DNA from: Diploptera punctata
Taxonomy: Eukaryota > Arthropoda > Insecta > Blattodea > Blaberidae
Assembly (NCBI GenBank): GCA_030220185.1
Contig: JASPKZ010007282.1
Location: 186,001 to 250,000, forward strand
Length of the DNA stretch: 64,000 bases
Direction of reading: 5' to 3'
The position numbers were made by a program, and so were the translations under genes. Under the pieces are notes generated by a model that saw only the letters and a list, made by a program, of their open reading frames with translations, was not told the origin of the DNA and did no database searches. Positions within the stretch are counted from its first letter, which is position 1, and every line of letters starts with the position of its first letter. This document shows positions 11,341 through 21,523 of the stretch, in pieces.

Positions 11341-11622
11341 TAAAGTGATCCTACCGGAGGCATCAGGAAGTCCTTGAGGTGGTAGGAGGTAAAGGCTCTC
11401 ATCTTTTGAGACAATCGGCATGAGATATCAGTTGGATCCTCAGTCCTACTTTACCTCCATAACAAGAGTCTGATACTCATTTATGTTAGAGGATGAGTTA
11501 ACTCCAGTACAATCGTGCCGCCGTGCCAGTGAAAAAAAATAATCTTGACCCCACCGGGAGCCGAACTCCCGACCTTCTGGTTTGTAGCTTACTGCCTTAA
11601 CGAACTACACTAAGTCCCTCCA
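11341..11622 (-). repeat. SINE-2 copy inside family R
   Basis: Minus-strand SINE-2 running from aaagtgatcctaccgg to the head ccttaacgaactacac (complement of the A box). It separates the family R subunits from the family R tail. Confidence 0.85.
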
Positions 11623-11945
11623 TGCCACCAATCTAACTTATACCATATAATTTAATTAACCCTTAAATTAGCAATGTATCTTTTTAATCTCTATATTAGT
11701 TTAATTTATTTTATATTTTAAATAAAATAGTGAAAAATTAATTAGCAGATATTATTAATATTGATGTTAAATTGAAAATAGTTAATAACTTACGGTTATG
11801 CATGATTTGTTTTTCCTTGAAATAAGTTTGGATCAGAAATTGAGTTTCTCCAATCTAAGAACAGAAATATGTATTCCGTAAACCAACACAATGGGACCAT
11901 AAATTTGACTTGCTGAAGAATTAACTTAGTGTACGCAAGTCCAAT

Positions 11946-12500
11946 AGGAATACAAATTGATAAGGAAATGTATATGAATATTTTAATGTATGCAGACGAT
12001 CTGGTAATTATACAGAAGTCAGAGGATGATTTACAAAGAGCCATTTACACGTTGAATCAATTAGGACTCTATTACAATCTCAAAGTCTCAACTTCAAGAA
12101 CTAAAATTATGGCTTTTCAGGGCAAAGTGCCAGTCAGAGCAAAAATAGTGATCAATAATAAAATAATATAACAGACAGCACACTTTAACTATCTTGGTTC
12201 AGATACAACATACAGCTACGATTGGGATATACATAATAAATTAAACCGATATCAAATGATGTGTGGCACCATAAGAAGAACCCTCCGAAAGACTCGAAGA
12301 GAAACTCAGCTCAGGTTTTATAAAATTATGGCTCTTCCTATTCTTTTATATGAATCTGAATCTTGGGTACGTACAAAAAAGATATCTCGCACACTCAAGC
12401 CACCGAAATGAATTTTTTAAGATCTGTAAAAGGATGTACACGCATGGATAGATTACACAATGAATCAATATGAAATGAACTGGAGATATTTTCAATAGTT
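11946..12500 (+). mobile_element. LINE-C, truncated copy with YADD motif
   Basis: Frame 11929-12171 reads ILMYADDLVIIQKSEDDLQR, the catalytic YADD block of a LINE reverse transcriptase. After a stop the homology continues: FNYLGSD near 12190, then NKLNRYQMMCGTIRRTLRKT and FYKIMALPILLYESESWV near 12230-12370. The same family appears at 26881-27590 and in the C-terminal piece at 50909-51142. It begins right after the family R tail. Confidence 0.8.
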
Positions 12501-12699
12501 CAATAGCTCGTGATAGAGCGGTCTAAGTTTCGAGATTCTCGAGATCAGGGATTGACAGTGTACTATTGGCATTTATAAACGTGGGCTGTTTTACGAGCGA
12601 AGGAATTGGGCTTGAATGAATATAAGCTTTAAATATATTAATTTCAAATTTCAAAAAAGAAAACAATATTTATTCAAGATAAATTACCTAATTTGTCAC

Positions 12700-13690
12700 T
12701 GTCAAGGGTATTGAAAACGAAACTCAAACTGTTGAAAATTCAAATAAATTTGTAAGAGACGTTAATCAGACCATTCAAGTAATACTTCATACTATTCCAT
12801 GAAGCGATGTTTTTGATAAGCAGGCGAATAAACCTGCATTCCAACAAAGAATGCGTGGAACTGTGACCAAATTCAATTTAATTATGAAATGACAGGAAAC
12901 GGAACACTGGCAGTCAAAGGCAATAAGCTCACTGTTGCTACAGTTCAAAACCCATGAAACTGATAGATGTTCTTATTTCAATGTGTGGGAAACTTGGGAA
13001 GAGGTTATACCTCTGTTTTCAAGAACATACTGAAAACAAATTTGGGCCCATAGTTCAGAAGAAGATAGAACAGAATACACCTCCAAATGTGTATGTCGAT
13101 TGTAGTGCCAGTGGAAAAATGACAAAAGAACATTTGAAAACATTGAAATGGATTCACTTTTAATATGTGATTCGTGGTCCGAGCATGTGGACGAACAATT
13201 GCTACAGGACTGTTAACCCGATAAAATGTAAGGCTGAAAATTATTACTACAGGAGCCACAAAATATACAACGACTTCATGTTTCCCCCACCCCCGTCAAC
13301 ATAAGATCTATGTGCGACGACTTGAAGAATATATGCGTCTAAAATCAGATGGTGACGTGAAAATGTCTGATAATTTTGTTTTATTATAAAACTGCATTTC
13401 CTTGTATATAATAAACTGTCAGCAGAAATTTACAAAGATATGCGTATTTATGCTTGGACAAAGTCTGGCTATAATGTGGACCAAAGTGTAACGAGATTCA
13501 CAAATGTGATTGAAACTGCATTTGACATTGGTTTTAGTGGATGTGCCACATATAACTGGACCAGGATTGCCATCATCAGATGTTCATGGCGTTCCAAAAA
13601 ACTTTGTTACAACCATTTCATCGAAGACCCTCATTATCACCATTGGTGTTACGGTAAATGATTTGTTTTTGTTACTCCAATACACGAAAT
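12700..13690 (+). pseudogene. Decayed DDE transposase (pogo/Tigger-like)
   Basis: The open pieces at 12954-13163 and 13440-13661 read as one protein once frameshifts are allowed: ENKFGPIVQKKIEQNTPPNV, CSASGKMTKEHLK, then in other frames CDSWSEHVDEQLLQDC and a C-terminal AWTKSGYNVDQSVTRFTNVI. The 'ICDSWS' residues sit where pogo-type DDE proteins carry a catalytic Asp followed by SWSGH. A Cys/His-rich end (IIRCSW...HFIEDPHYHH) follows. At least three frameshifts and several stops make it non-functional. Family assignment rests on overall resemblance and is moderate; I did not find convincing TIRs. Confidence 0.55.
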
Positions 13691-13699
13691 TACAACCAA

Positions 13700-14200
13700 T
13701 TCTGAATTTTAAGTAAAATAGTATACAGTGCTCTGGTATCTGCATAAAGGAATCAAGAACAGTTATTAATGTTAAGAAGGAGCGAAACTAATATTTACGT
13801 TATACGCACCGCTGCGCTAGCAGCACTTGTGCTTGAAACCAGCTGCAAAGCGCAACCGTGCCGTTACGAACCGGTCAATGAGACGCGATTAAAATTTAAT
13901 GACAAATAACAAGAGTTTTATTAAATTTGCGGCAAAATGACTAACGTCATCATATTTAATGCCAATTAATTAACATATCCTCCAATTTTTGTTACAATCC
14001 AACTGGTCCAACATAAGTACTTCCCTTGTAAGAAATAAAAACAGCTGAACGTAGGCCTATTCAAAATAGGATATTAAATAGTGTGTTACGATGCGAGGTT
14101 GGGAAGTGGTTTTTACAGAAGCACTCATTGTTGCGAAGAATGTCTCTGGTTATAACTAAATTTTTGACATTTAGTAATAAAGGCAAATTATGACATGAAA
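13700..14200. other. No recognisable feature
   Basis: Unassigned. The 13800-13880 part is relatively GC-rich (ctgcgctagcagcacttgtg) but matches nothing here. Confidence 0.35.
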
Positions 14201-14204
14201 ATAA

Positions 14205-14340
14205 AAATAAATGCCTGAATCGGGATTTGAACCCGAGACCTCCAACTCTATACGTCATATATATATATATATATATATACACCGAGTTTAGAGACTCGGG
14301 TTCAAATCCCGACTCAAGCATTCATTTTTCTTTTCATATC
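14205..14340. repeat. Inverted pair of SINE-4 heads across (AT)n
   Basis: A minus-strand tRNA-like T-arm block (complement of gatttgaacccgagacctc) at 14205-14262 and a plus-strand block (gagactcgggttcaaatccc) at 14283-14340 face each other across an AT-dinucleotide tract. Together they form a hairpin of about 135 bp. Both arms carry the same flanking phrase (aaataaatgcctgaatcggg and complement). See also the larger SINE-3 pair at 46897-47552. Confidence 0.75.
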
Positions 14341-14344
14341 ATAT

Positions 14345-14945
14345 ATATAGTTAAAACGCTTTTTAATGTCCAAGAAATGGATCAGATATTGACAGTAAAA
14401 TTTTTAGTTTCATGGCGATGAAACCATTAAGTCTCTGGTTTAATATCAAGCCCCTAAGAGGATCAAGATATGTTGAGATTCACGTAATATAGGATATAAA
14501 AATGTATAATTTTATATTATAATTTATGTTGTGAATGGAATTGTACTATGAATTTTATTAGCATTGAACATCGTAAAGTCGTCCTGCTATTTATTTGCTT
14601 TGATTAATTATTATTTGAGGGATAATGATACAGGTATAAATTAAGGCTGCTACTTAATGTTGTGTGAGGTGTTTGTTATGAAGGCACCCTGCGGTGGATT
14701 TGTGTGTTGTTAATTTCTATATGACCCTGAAGCTTTATCAGTTTTTGGGTGGTGCAGATTATAATGACCATGTCGCCAGGATATGTTCCGTACTCACGCA
14801 CACCAACCAGCCACTTGCATGCAGCATAATCAAGCAACTCGTTCTGCCCTACTTGTGCTTAGGGTAAATCTCCCTTCTATCGACATCATAAGCTTCTCTA
14901 AATTTATGCATTGTTGTAAAGAGTTCCTATTTTTAATGTTAGTGC
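14345..14945. other. No recognisable feature
   Basis: AT-rich and unassigned. Confidence 0.4.
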
Positions 14946-14949
14946 TAGT

Positions 14950-15595
14950 ATCCCCCCCTCTCTCTCTCTTTCTCTCTCTCTCCTATCTATCTCTCTTCTT
15001 TCCAATCTCTCCTCAATTCTCCCTCTCACTCCCTCTCTTATTCTCTCACCTCTCGCTCTCTCCTCCTCTCTTCCTGTCCTCTTCTCCCACTTTTCTCTTC
15101 TCTATTCGTTTTATTTTCTCCATTTTTTCACTCTCTACTCTTAACTCTATCCTCTTTTTTCTCTCTCTCTCTCTTCTCGCTAACTCTTCATATCTTGTCT
15201 TCTCTCATTTTCTCTCTCACGTATTCTCTCTACTCATTTCCCATTCTTTATCGTCGTCTCTCTCTCCTATTCTCTCACCAAATTCTGTCTACCCATCTCT
15301 TTCAAATTCTCTCTCTTTCTCTTTCTCTCCTCTCCTCTTTAACTCTGACTTTCCTGTTACCTCTCTTTCTATCATTCTCATTTTCCTCTTTTTCGTCTTC
15401 CGCTTCTCTTCCCTTTTCACTTCTTTTCTTCTCTTCTCTCTTCTTTCACGCTTATTTTATTTATTTTTACTTTTGTCCTCTCTTATATCAGTCATCGCTA
15501 CTATTCTATCAGCAAACATCTTCTCTTTGTTTCCCTTTAACTACGGCCGCCCCTCTTCTCTTTGACCCTCACTGCAGTATCTCTCTTATCTCTCT
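14950..15595 (+). repeat. Long polypyrimidine (CT-rich) tract
   Basis: About 640 bp in which the plus strand is almost all C and T, mainly imperfect CTCTCT, TTCTCT and CCTCTC runs. The 260-aa frame at 14783-15565 and the overlapping 138-aa frame are Leu/Ser/Phe-rich by-products of this composition and have no domain. Such strand asymmetry can adopt triplex structures (general knowledge); no function is implied. Confidence 0.85.
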
Positions 15596-15599
15596 TTTA

Positions 15600-16155
15600 A
15601 TTAACCTTTAAACTTTACAGTGGAATTGATGGAACACTGATTTCTATATTTTAACATTTGTTCATTGTAGTACTTTATTTCATTGCAACGCACTGACCAA
15701 TTACTGCCTACAAAGTCAAACGCAAACAATATTTTACTACTATTATAACAATCAGTGACGCTTTAGTTCGTAGTTACTAGGCAACAAAACATATACTTTA
15801 CAACAAATTATATTTATTTTTTTTCAAAGCCCACATAACTCTTTCTCTAGACATATTGTTTCCGCAAAAAATAAATTTCACTAAAATATACTAAATATAC
15901 AACATATACTAAATTACTCTGAAAGTGGATAAATTATTGTATACAAAATTAGGTTTAGTAACTCGCTGCTCTCCCTTCGGTTGTGTTCTAACTTGAGCAT
16001 CTCGTTACTAAACCTCTGCTTTTGTATCTAGTCATCTAAATAACTATTAAATGTAAATGTTCGACAAAATTCGTGCACATTGTTTTATTTTAGATTCATT
16101 TATGTGTTTGGTTTCAATTTTTGTTGTAAATTGCACCTCATATAAAATTATAATA
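15600..16155. other. Unassigned, with one long-arm hairpin
   Basis: No coding signal. A perfect 12-bp inverted repeat, aggtttagtaac at 15951-15962 and gttactaaacct at 16004-16015, is extended by tacaaaa/ttttgta at 15942-15948 and 16020-16026. The loop is about 41 bp. It may be a short fold-back relic. Confidence 0.5.
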
Positions 16156-16212
16156 TCTAATATATAAAAATGAATGTTTGTTATTTTGTTGGTTTGTTTG
16201 TTTGTTTGTACT

Positions 16213-17071
16213 TGGGGCGGTATTTTGGAGGTGGCATGTTAAATGTCACTAGGGTTTCACTTTGATTTAATTGTGAATTTACTACTTGCCCTTCCTCGGT
16301 AGCTAGCCGGTTCCTGTTTGAGGGTGAGCGCTGAGACTCCTATCTATATAGGGTTCGGAAGGAGAATTGCGTGGGAACAGACAATCACTAATTGTTTGAA
16401 TTATTTTATTTAATTAATCTCTGCCAATTTAAATGAACGTTACACAGTAAAAATAAAACTTTTCTGTCCCTGGCCTTCGATATTTCGCTAATGAGGACTA
16501 GCAAATGACTTATGAGTTCGGGAGATTTTCCCTAAGTCCCTAATCGCTGTTACAAGATAATTTTTTACTAGACATTCAAGATCTTCTTCCTTCTAAGTGT
16601 CGATTATATGTGTGTGTCTTAAATTTTGTCCTCATGAGTTCCGTATCGAAGTCAGGACCAATTATTCCCATATATGGTCTATACCCTAACTCTCATTTTG
16701 ATTGGTTAGAATATTCAATCACATGTCCTCCAAGGGCGTAACTATTTTATTTAAACCACCACCTACCTTTTGATTTTATTCTCACGGCTAGGGAGTGTGT
16801 TGCCAGCTTGGGCTTAACGCGATTGTAAATTTGGAGTTTGACATTTCTCCCAAACGTGATTTTTGAAGATAGACCCAGCTTAAACATTTCAGGTCTAATT
16901 TGAGGAGTTACATGTTTATGACCTCTTTTACTTAGGGTTTCAACCGCTTCTTGTGAGAACTATTTACCAATATGAAACTTATTTTATTTTTAACTATATT
17001 CCATTCCTTCATTATTTATTCATTTCTTTATATTCATTAATCACTATTAGGGCCGTATCATATTCGTCTCA
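16213..17071 (-). repeat. 3' LTR (left copy)
   Basis: Read on the minus strand it starts tgagacgaatatgatacgg and ends aaaataccgcccca. By eye it differs from the right LTR by three substitutions and one 1-bp indel in about 859 bp, which implies recent insertion. Upstream on the minus strand the aacaagaggc stretch is only a weak polypurine-tract candidate. Confidence 0.95.
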
Positions 17072-19190
17072 CAATGCCTCTTGTTAAAACAAAAAAAAAA
17101 TAGTAACGTAAAGTTAAAAATATCTTTTTTTTTTTTTAACACAGCTCCCCTTAGAAGAGAAGTAATTAAATATGCTAATTACATCAAACCAAAATGTATT
17201 GCATTATTACTTTTCCTACAAGTGCCATATATGGAAATGTTTTTATAAACACAAAATAGATTATATTATTGAACATATATCACCCTGGTTTACTTACAGT
17301 TTCTGCATATTACCACTAGAACAACAAACAAAAAAAAACATGTACATTTAAACTCAATTTGCGATCGGTGGTTCACCTTACTTATTTTTTTTTTTTATCA
17401 ACAATTGTTTTTCTTATTTTAACCCTATGGTTAGTTTATCATATCCCATACATCTTCTCGTTTTTTTCACTTTATTATACGTTTGTTTGTTTTGATTACG
17501 TCACTTTTATTTCTCACACGCTCGGTAATTTAGCATAATACGTTTTCCATATATCACTCAGTTTATTATTGCAATGTCGTGCACATTTTTTTTATATCAT
17601 CCCTCTATATCGTTCGCACTTTCCATGGTTCACACTTTACATATGCACTGGAACTCACTTATTATAAACTAACATTTTTTTTTATTGTAATTAGCTACTA
17701 ATTTATTCTATTTGGGTCATTTATTTATTTAATGAGACATAGATCTTAATGTTGCCGTAAACATATTTGCCCTCTTTTAATCAAATGGTAAATTTACTAA
17801 TTAGTTTCCTATGTAATTTTCGATGATCACCCTTTATAAATAAGCATATTGGTGTTTAATAATAATCATATATGTTTATCTCGCGATCTCAGTTTTCAGA
17901 ACATTTCACGATTCCTCATAATAATTCATTTGTACATCTATCTTTTTTTTTTTTAAATAGGCGCTCCCTTAGCTGTGGTCATTGAAACTTTATTCTCAGC
18001 ATGTTCACTGACCGATCTTCACAATACCTTGATAATCTATTTATTCTTTATAGAACTCGTTTATTCATCATTCGCATATTATTTTTATTCAATCGATTAA
18101 GGTGGAAATTATCCTTATTTATTTACTTCTCGGTAACATAATATCATATTTCATACGCGCAGAACCGTCGTTGTATACAGAATTTTATATCATCGTAGCT
18201 CATATTCGTCAATTTCGTTTTTTGACAATTTATATTTCATTAGTAAAACAACTCGACAACACCGGTCGAATCAAAATCATGTCGCACTATCTACCCATAA
18301 TAATTCTCGCTACCATATGAGCGAACTTTTATCATTTAAAAGGACATAATATAAACGCCTCCTTCGGGCTTTGCTCCTGTATTTATTCATTCTTTCACTT
18401 TGTCTACGCTATATTTTTATCTGTCACCAATCATAAACTGTTAAAAGGACGATACCTTAACCTCTTTTCTTAAATTTTCGTATGCTCATAACGCTTCCAT
18501 TTTATTCTTTAAGAATAATATTAGGTTTTTAAGTACATTAACTATGAAGTTATAATAGCACATGTTTAATTTGTATTTATATTTTTTTTTTCAATGATAT
18601 TTAAAAGTTGGATTTAAACATTCATTTCCTTCGGTTCACATCGTATTTGGGTAAGTAACTTGTTTTCGACAAATGAATTTTGTACCTTTGAAGGGTGTGC
18701 CTATTTCCGTCTCACTCGCACTCTTTCATCTTTTACAAACATTTTAAGTTTAGTGAACTGATTTTTATCTCTACTAGACTGGGATCAACGTTTTCTTAAA
18801 TATTCCCACTACGATCAGCTGTTCATTTCTTTGTAATTTTCACAAATTTACTTATTATTATAATCGTCTCTGTTCTTGTTCACGCTTTAGATTAAGGCAA
18901 ATCTACATGCTAATTATTTTTATTATTATTTTTTTATATAAAGCGGGGTGGTGCCTCTCGCTCCCTCTGTAAGTTTAAATTTTCTTCCTCTGTTTTCGTC
19001 AACATTTATCTAGTCTCATTATGTTTTCTAGCAAGTACAAATATAAGACCCTTTGAAACTATTTCTCATTAAATTTTCCTAATACTAATCTGATATATGC
19101 ATGACCAACACTTCTTGCATTTATCATACTAATATATTCTTACTTTTAATTACACATTTATTTAATTGTTGTGCATACAATGCAGATGCA
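17072..19190. other. Non-coding internal region of the LTR element
   Basis: About 2.1 kb of AT-rich DNA with many long T runs on the plus strand (A runs in the sense direction). I find no ORF of note on the sense strand and no pol motifs such as YxDD, DTG or the HHCC finger. The 72-aa plus-strand frame at 18102-18320 is antisense and unrecognised. Confidence 0.7.
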
Positions 19191-19192
19191 TG

Positions 19193-19444
19193 TTAATGTC
19201 TAACTGATATTACATCCATTCTAACAGGATAGTATGAATTTTGCATTCTACCATTTTGCGATAATTTCGCGCCCGGATCAACTATTTCAGCACGATATTT
19301 TTCTAGATAACATTTTCTCTCATCATGCACTAATTTAGTACAGTACTTCATTATGTTACTTTTGAATCTAACGTATTGACTGTTTTTCGACCATTTCCTC
19401 CTATTTATTTGGCGCTTCTTTATTACGCGGTATGACTTACGCAT
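19193..19444 (-). CDS. Small basic ORF after gag-like ORF
   Basis: An 83-aa frame whose start overlaps the end of the gag-like ORF in another frame. It begins MRKSYRVIKKRQINRRKW and is Lys/Arg-rich in the first third. It could be a frameshifted continuation of the upstream protein or a remnant of a lost downstream domain. I do not recognise it. The overlap would suit -1 or +1 frameshifting, but no slippery site is obvious. Confidence 0.4.
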   Translation of the reverse strand: MRKSYRVIKKRQINRRKWSKNSQYVRFKSNIMKYCTKLVHDERKCYLEKYRAEIVDPGAKLSQNGRMQNSYYPVRMDVISVRH

Positions 19445-20166
19445 ATTTCTTTACGTACTACCTTTTTCTTGTTTTTCTTTTCATACTTTGTTCGTATCTT
19501 TTCCATGCATCTACTTTGCATATCCACATTTTCAACTTGGAATACTGAACGGATGTTTGGCTGTGCCGAAATCATCAGGTCAGTTGTTCCATTTTGATTT
19601 AATTTAACTTCATTAACAACATGCATTTCATTATTGCATTTAGATATATTTCCATGTAATTCATCATCATTGGTTTGAGGTATTTTGTTTGCATCTATAA
19701 TAGTTGGCTCCCATTCTTTTCCCTCATTCTGAAGTGTCATTTCCCTATCTGATTCCCTTTGAGTTTCATCTACAGTACTTTCGTCTGTTGGATTAACTAC
19801 CATATAAATCTCATTGTTAATTTTACATTTATTTTCTTGGGGATTTTCATAACCTATCTCTCTTCCATTATACTTATTTATCCTTATCTGACTCTTTTCT
19901 GCTACTTTCGTGGTCAATTTTTCTCCTGTCCCCTGAATTTCTGATTTTAAAGAATCGCGAGTTTGTTCTATTGCTAATCTCCAATTGCTCATGTCTCCCC
20001 TCATTTCTTTATGCCATTGTTTCATTTCTTCCCTAATTGACATTAACATTTGCCTCACGAAATATTCAAAGTCGTTCTGGGACTTATTAGTTTTCTTTGA
20101 TTCCTCTTTGTTTTGACCCTCTAGAAAATTTTCTCCGCCATGTAAATTTATATTATTACCCTCCAT
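19423..20166 (-). CDS. Gag-like protein of the LTR element
   Basis: The only substantial ORF (247 aa) in the element's internal region, placed where gag should be, about 480 bp after the primer-binding site. Residues about 30-80 (DFEYFVRQMLMSIREEMKQW and on) are rich in charged heptad-like spacing and suggest a coiled coil, as in the N-terminal part of some insect Ty3/gypsy gag proteins. The C-terminus is very basic (KKNKKKVVRK) and could bind nucleic acid. There is no CCHC knuckle and no protease motif. Gag identity is inferred from position and composition, not from a domain. Confidence 0.55.
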   Translation of the reverse strand: MEGNNINLHGGENFLEGQNKEESKKTNKSQNDFEYFVRQMLMSIREEMKQWHKEMRGDMSNWRLAIEQTRDSLKSEIQGTGEKLTTKVAEKSQIRINKYNGREIGYENPQENKCKINNEIYMVVNPTDESTVDETQRESDREMTLQNEGKEWEPTIIDANKIPQTNDDELHGNISKCNNEMHVVNEVKLNQNGTTDLMISAQPNIRSVFQVENVDMQSRCMEKIRTKYEKKNKKKVVRKEICVSHTA

Positions 20167-20577
20167 TATTTATTTAATTCTACAATTTATTAATATTAAT
20201 ATTTATTTTCTATTCACAATTTTTTTTATGTTATTCAACACTCAAACACTTTCGTTTAATTTGTTAATTTTCCACATACTTTATTTTTCCGTCTTTTGAC
20301 AACTTTTATGTTCTATTTTTTTTTTTTTTTAAATCTGTCACTTTACCTTGGTATATCTTCATTATTTGTCTTACGTCAGGTTTGTAGAGATCCGCCATCG
20401 GTTATCTAGGTTGATCTGCTCCTGGATTGTTGTCCACTCCTGGCTGCTCCTTCCATCTCGTGGTTTGAATGTTGTCTTCCACACTGTTGCTGTATCATGA
20501 TGTTCAGTCCACAACTTTCGTGAGTCACTCTTATTTTGAATGCACTCACGTTGAAAACACTTTGTCACAGTAAAAAG

Positions 20578-20595
20578 GCCCCACGTTGGGCGCCA
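20578..20595 (-). other. Second copy of tRNA-Lys primer-binding site
   Basis: An exact repeat of the 18-nt site at 20645-20662, 67 bp further into the element. Both copies lie within a short duplicated stretch (gccccacgttgggcgccact). Only the LTR-proximal copy is correctly placed for priming. Confidence 0.85.
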
Positions 20596-20644
20596 CTTTG
20601 AAGCGCCACTTTGAAGCGTGTTGCTTCTGTGGGGTTTATGTATT

Positions 20645-20662
20645 GCCCCACGTTGGGCGCCA
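20645..20662 (-). other. Primer-binding site, tRNA-Lys type
   Basis: The minus strand reads tggcgcccaacgtggggc, three bases after the LTR end. This matches the primer site complementary to the 3' end of tRNA-Lys used by gypsy-type elements and several retroviruses. It fixes the element's orientation as minus. Confidence 0.9.
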
Positions 20663-20665
20663 CTT

Positions 20666-21523
20666 TGGGGCGGTATTTTGGAGGTGGCATGTTAAATGTC
20701 ACAAGGGTTTCACTTTGATTTAATTGTGAATTTACTACTTGCCCTTCCTCGGTAGCTAGCCGGTTCCTGTTTGAGGGTGAGCGCTGAGACTCCTATCTAT
20801 ATAGGGTTCGGAAGGAGAATTGCGTGGGAACAGACAATCACTAATTGTTTGAATTATTTTATTTAATTAATCTCTGCCAATTTAAATGAACGTTACACAG
20901 TAAAAATAAAACTTTTCTGTCCCTGGCCTTCGATATTTCGCTAATGAGGACTAGCAAATGACTTATGAGTTCGGGAGATTTTCCCTAAATCCCTAATCGC
21001 TGTTACAAGATAATTTTTTACTAGACATTCAAGATCTTCTTCCTTCTAAGTGTCGATTATATGTGTGTGTCTTAAATTTTGTCCTCATGAGTTCCGTATC
21101 GAAGTCAGGACCAATTATTCCCATATATGGTCTATACCCTAACTCTCATTTTGATTGGTTAGAATATTCAATCACATGTCCTCCAAGGGCGTAACTATTT
21201 TATTTAAACCACCACCTACCTTTTGATTTTATTCTCACGGCTAGGGAGTGTGTTGCCAGCTTGGGCTTAACGCGACTGTAAATTTGGAGTTTGACATTTC
21301 TCCCAAACGTGATTTTTGAAGATAGACCCAGCTTAAACATTTCAGGTCTAATTTGAGGAGTTACATGTTTATGACCTCTTTTACTTAGGGTTTCAACCGC
21401 TTCTTGTGAGAACTATTTACCAATATGAAACTTATTTTATTTTTAACTATATTCCATTCCTTCATTATTTATTCATTTCTTATATTCATTAATCACTATT
21501 AGGGCCGTATCATATTCGTCTCA
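20666..21523 (-). repeat. 5' LTR (right copy)
   Basis: Direct repeat of 16213-17071, adjoining the primer-binding site. It ends at the tca before the duplicated tact. An AATAAA occurs in the sense strand but no clear TATA box was identified. Confidence 0.95.

Larger units (their letters stand above)
10190..11945 (+). repeat. Family R copy A, with insertions
   Basis: An unclassified dispersed repeat. Its 5' block (gaagttattgaggttattatc, cttcaccgattctgtctag) is at 10230-10320. It passes into TA repeats, is interrupted by LINE pieces (10387-10950), resumes at 10957 with a TA/TG tract and the gttaacgctctagcgg motif, and carries two related subunits to about 11330. A SINE-2 interrupts it at 11341-11622. 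The AT-rich tail runs from about 11640 to 11945 and ends with aaatttgacttgctgaagaa. The same order is seen at 25345-27770 and, reversed, at 22735-23565. No ORF. Confidence 0.7.
16213..21523 (-). mobile_element. Young LTR retrotransposon lacking pol
   Basis: Two direct LTRs (859 and 858 bp) flank about 3.6 kb. Coding orientation is minus, judged by the primer-binding site next to the right LTR and the gag-like ORF. The 4-bp duplication tact (16209-16212, 21524-21527) matches the empty site in the second Helitron. A 4-bp TSD, TG...CA termini and a tRNA-Lys-type primer site fit the Ty3/gypsy class. The internal region has one gag-like ORF, then about 2.1 kb with no protease, reverse transcriptase, RNase H or integrase. 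It is best described as a non-autonomous, large-retrotransposon-derivative-like element that would depend on enzymes from a relative. Confidence 0.9.

Noticed and set aside
14783..15611. 260-aa and 138-aa Leu/Ser/Phe-rich frames, which look like membrane proteins
   Set aside because: Composition follows directly from the CT-rich tract; there is no conserved domain and two frames are open at once.
18102..18320. 72-aa plus-strand frame inside the LTR element
   Set aside because: Antisense to the element and without a recognisable motif; AT-rich chance frame.
19193..19444. Integrase or env remnant after the gag-like ORF
   Set aside because: I looked for HHCC, DDE, YxDD and a transmembrane stretch and saw none; it is left as an unidentified small ORF.
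20371..20568. 65-aa minus-strand frame in the LTR element leader
   Set aside because: Short, no motif, and in the region between the primer site and the gag-like ORF where untranslated leader is expected.
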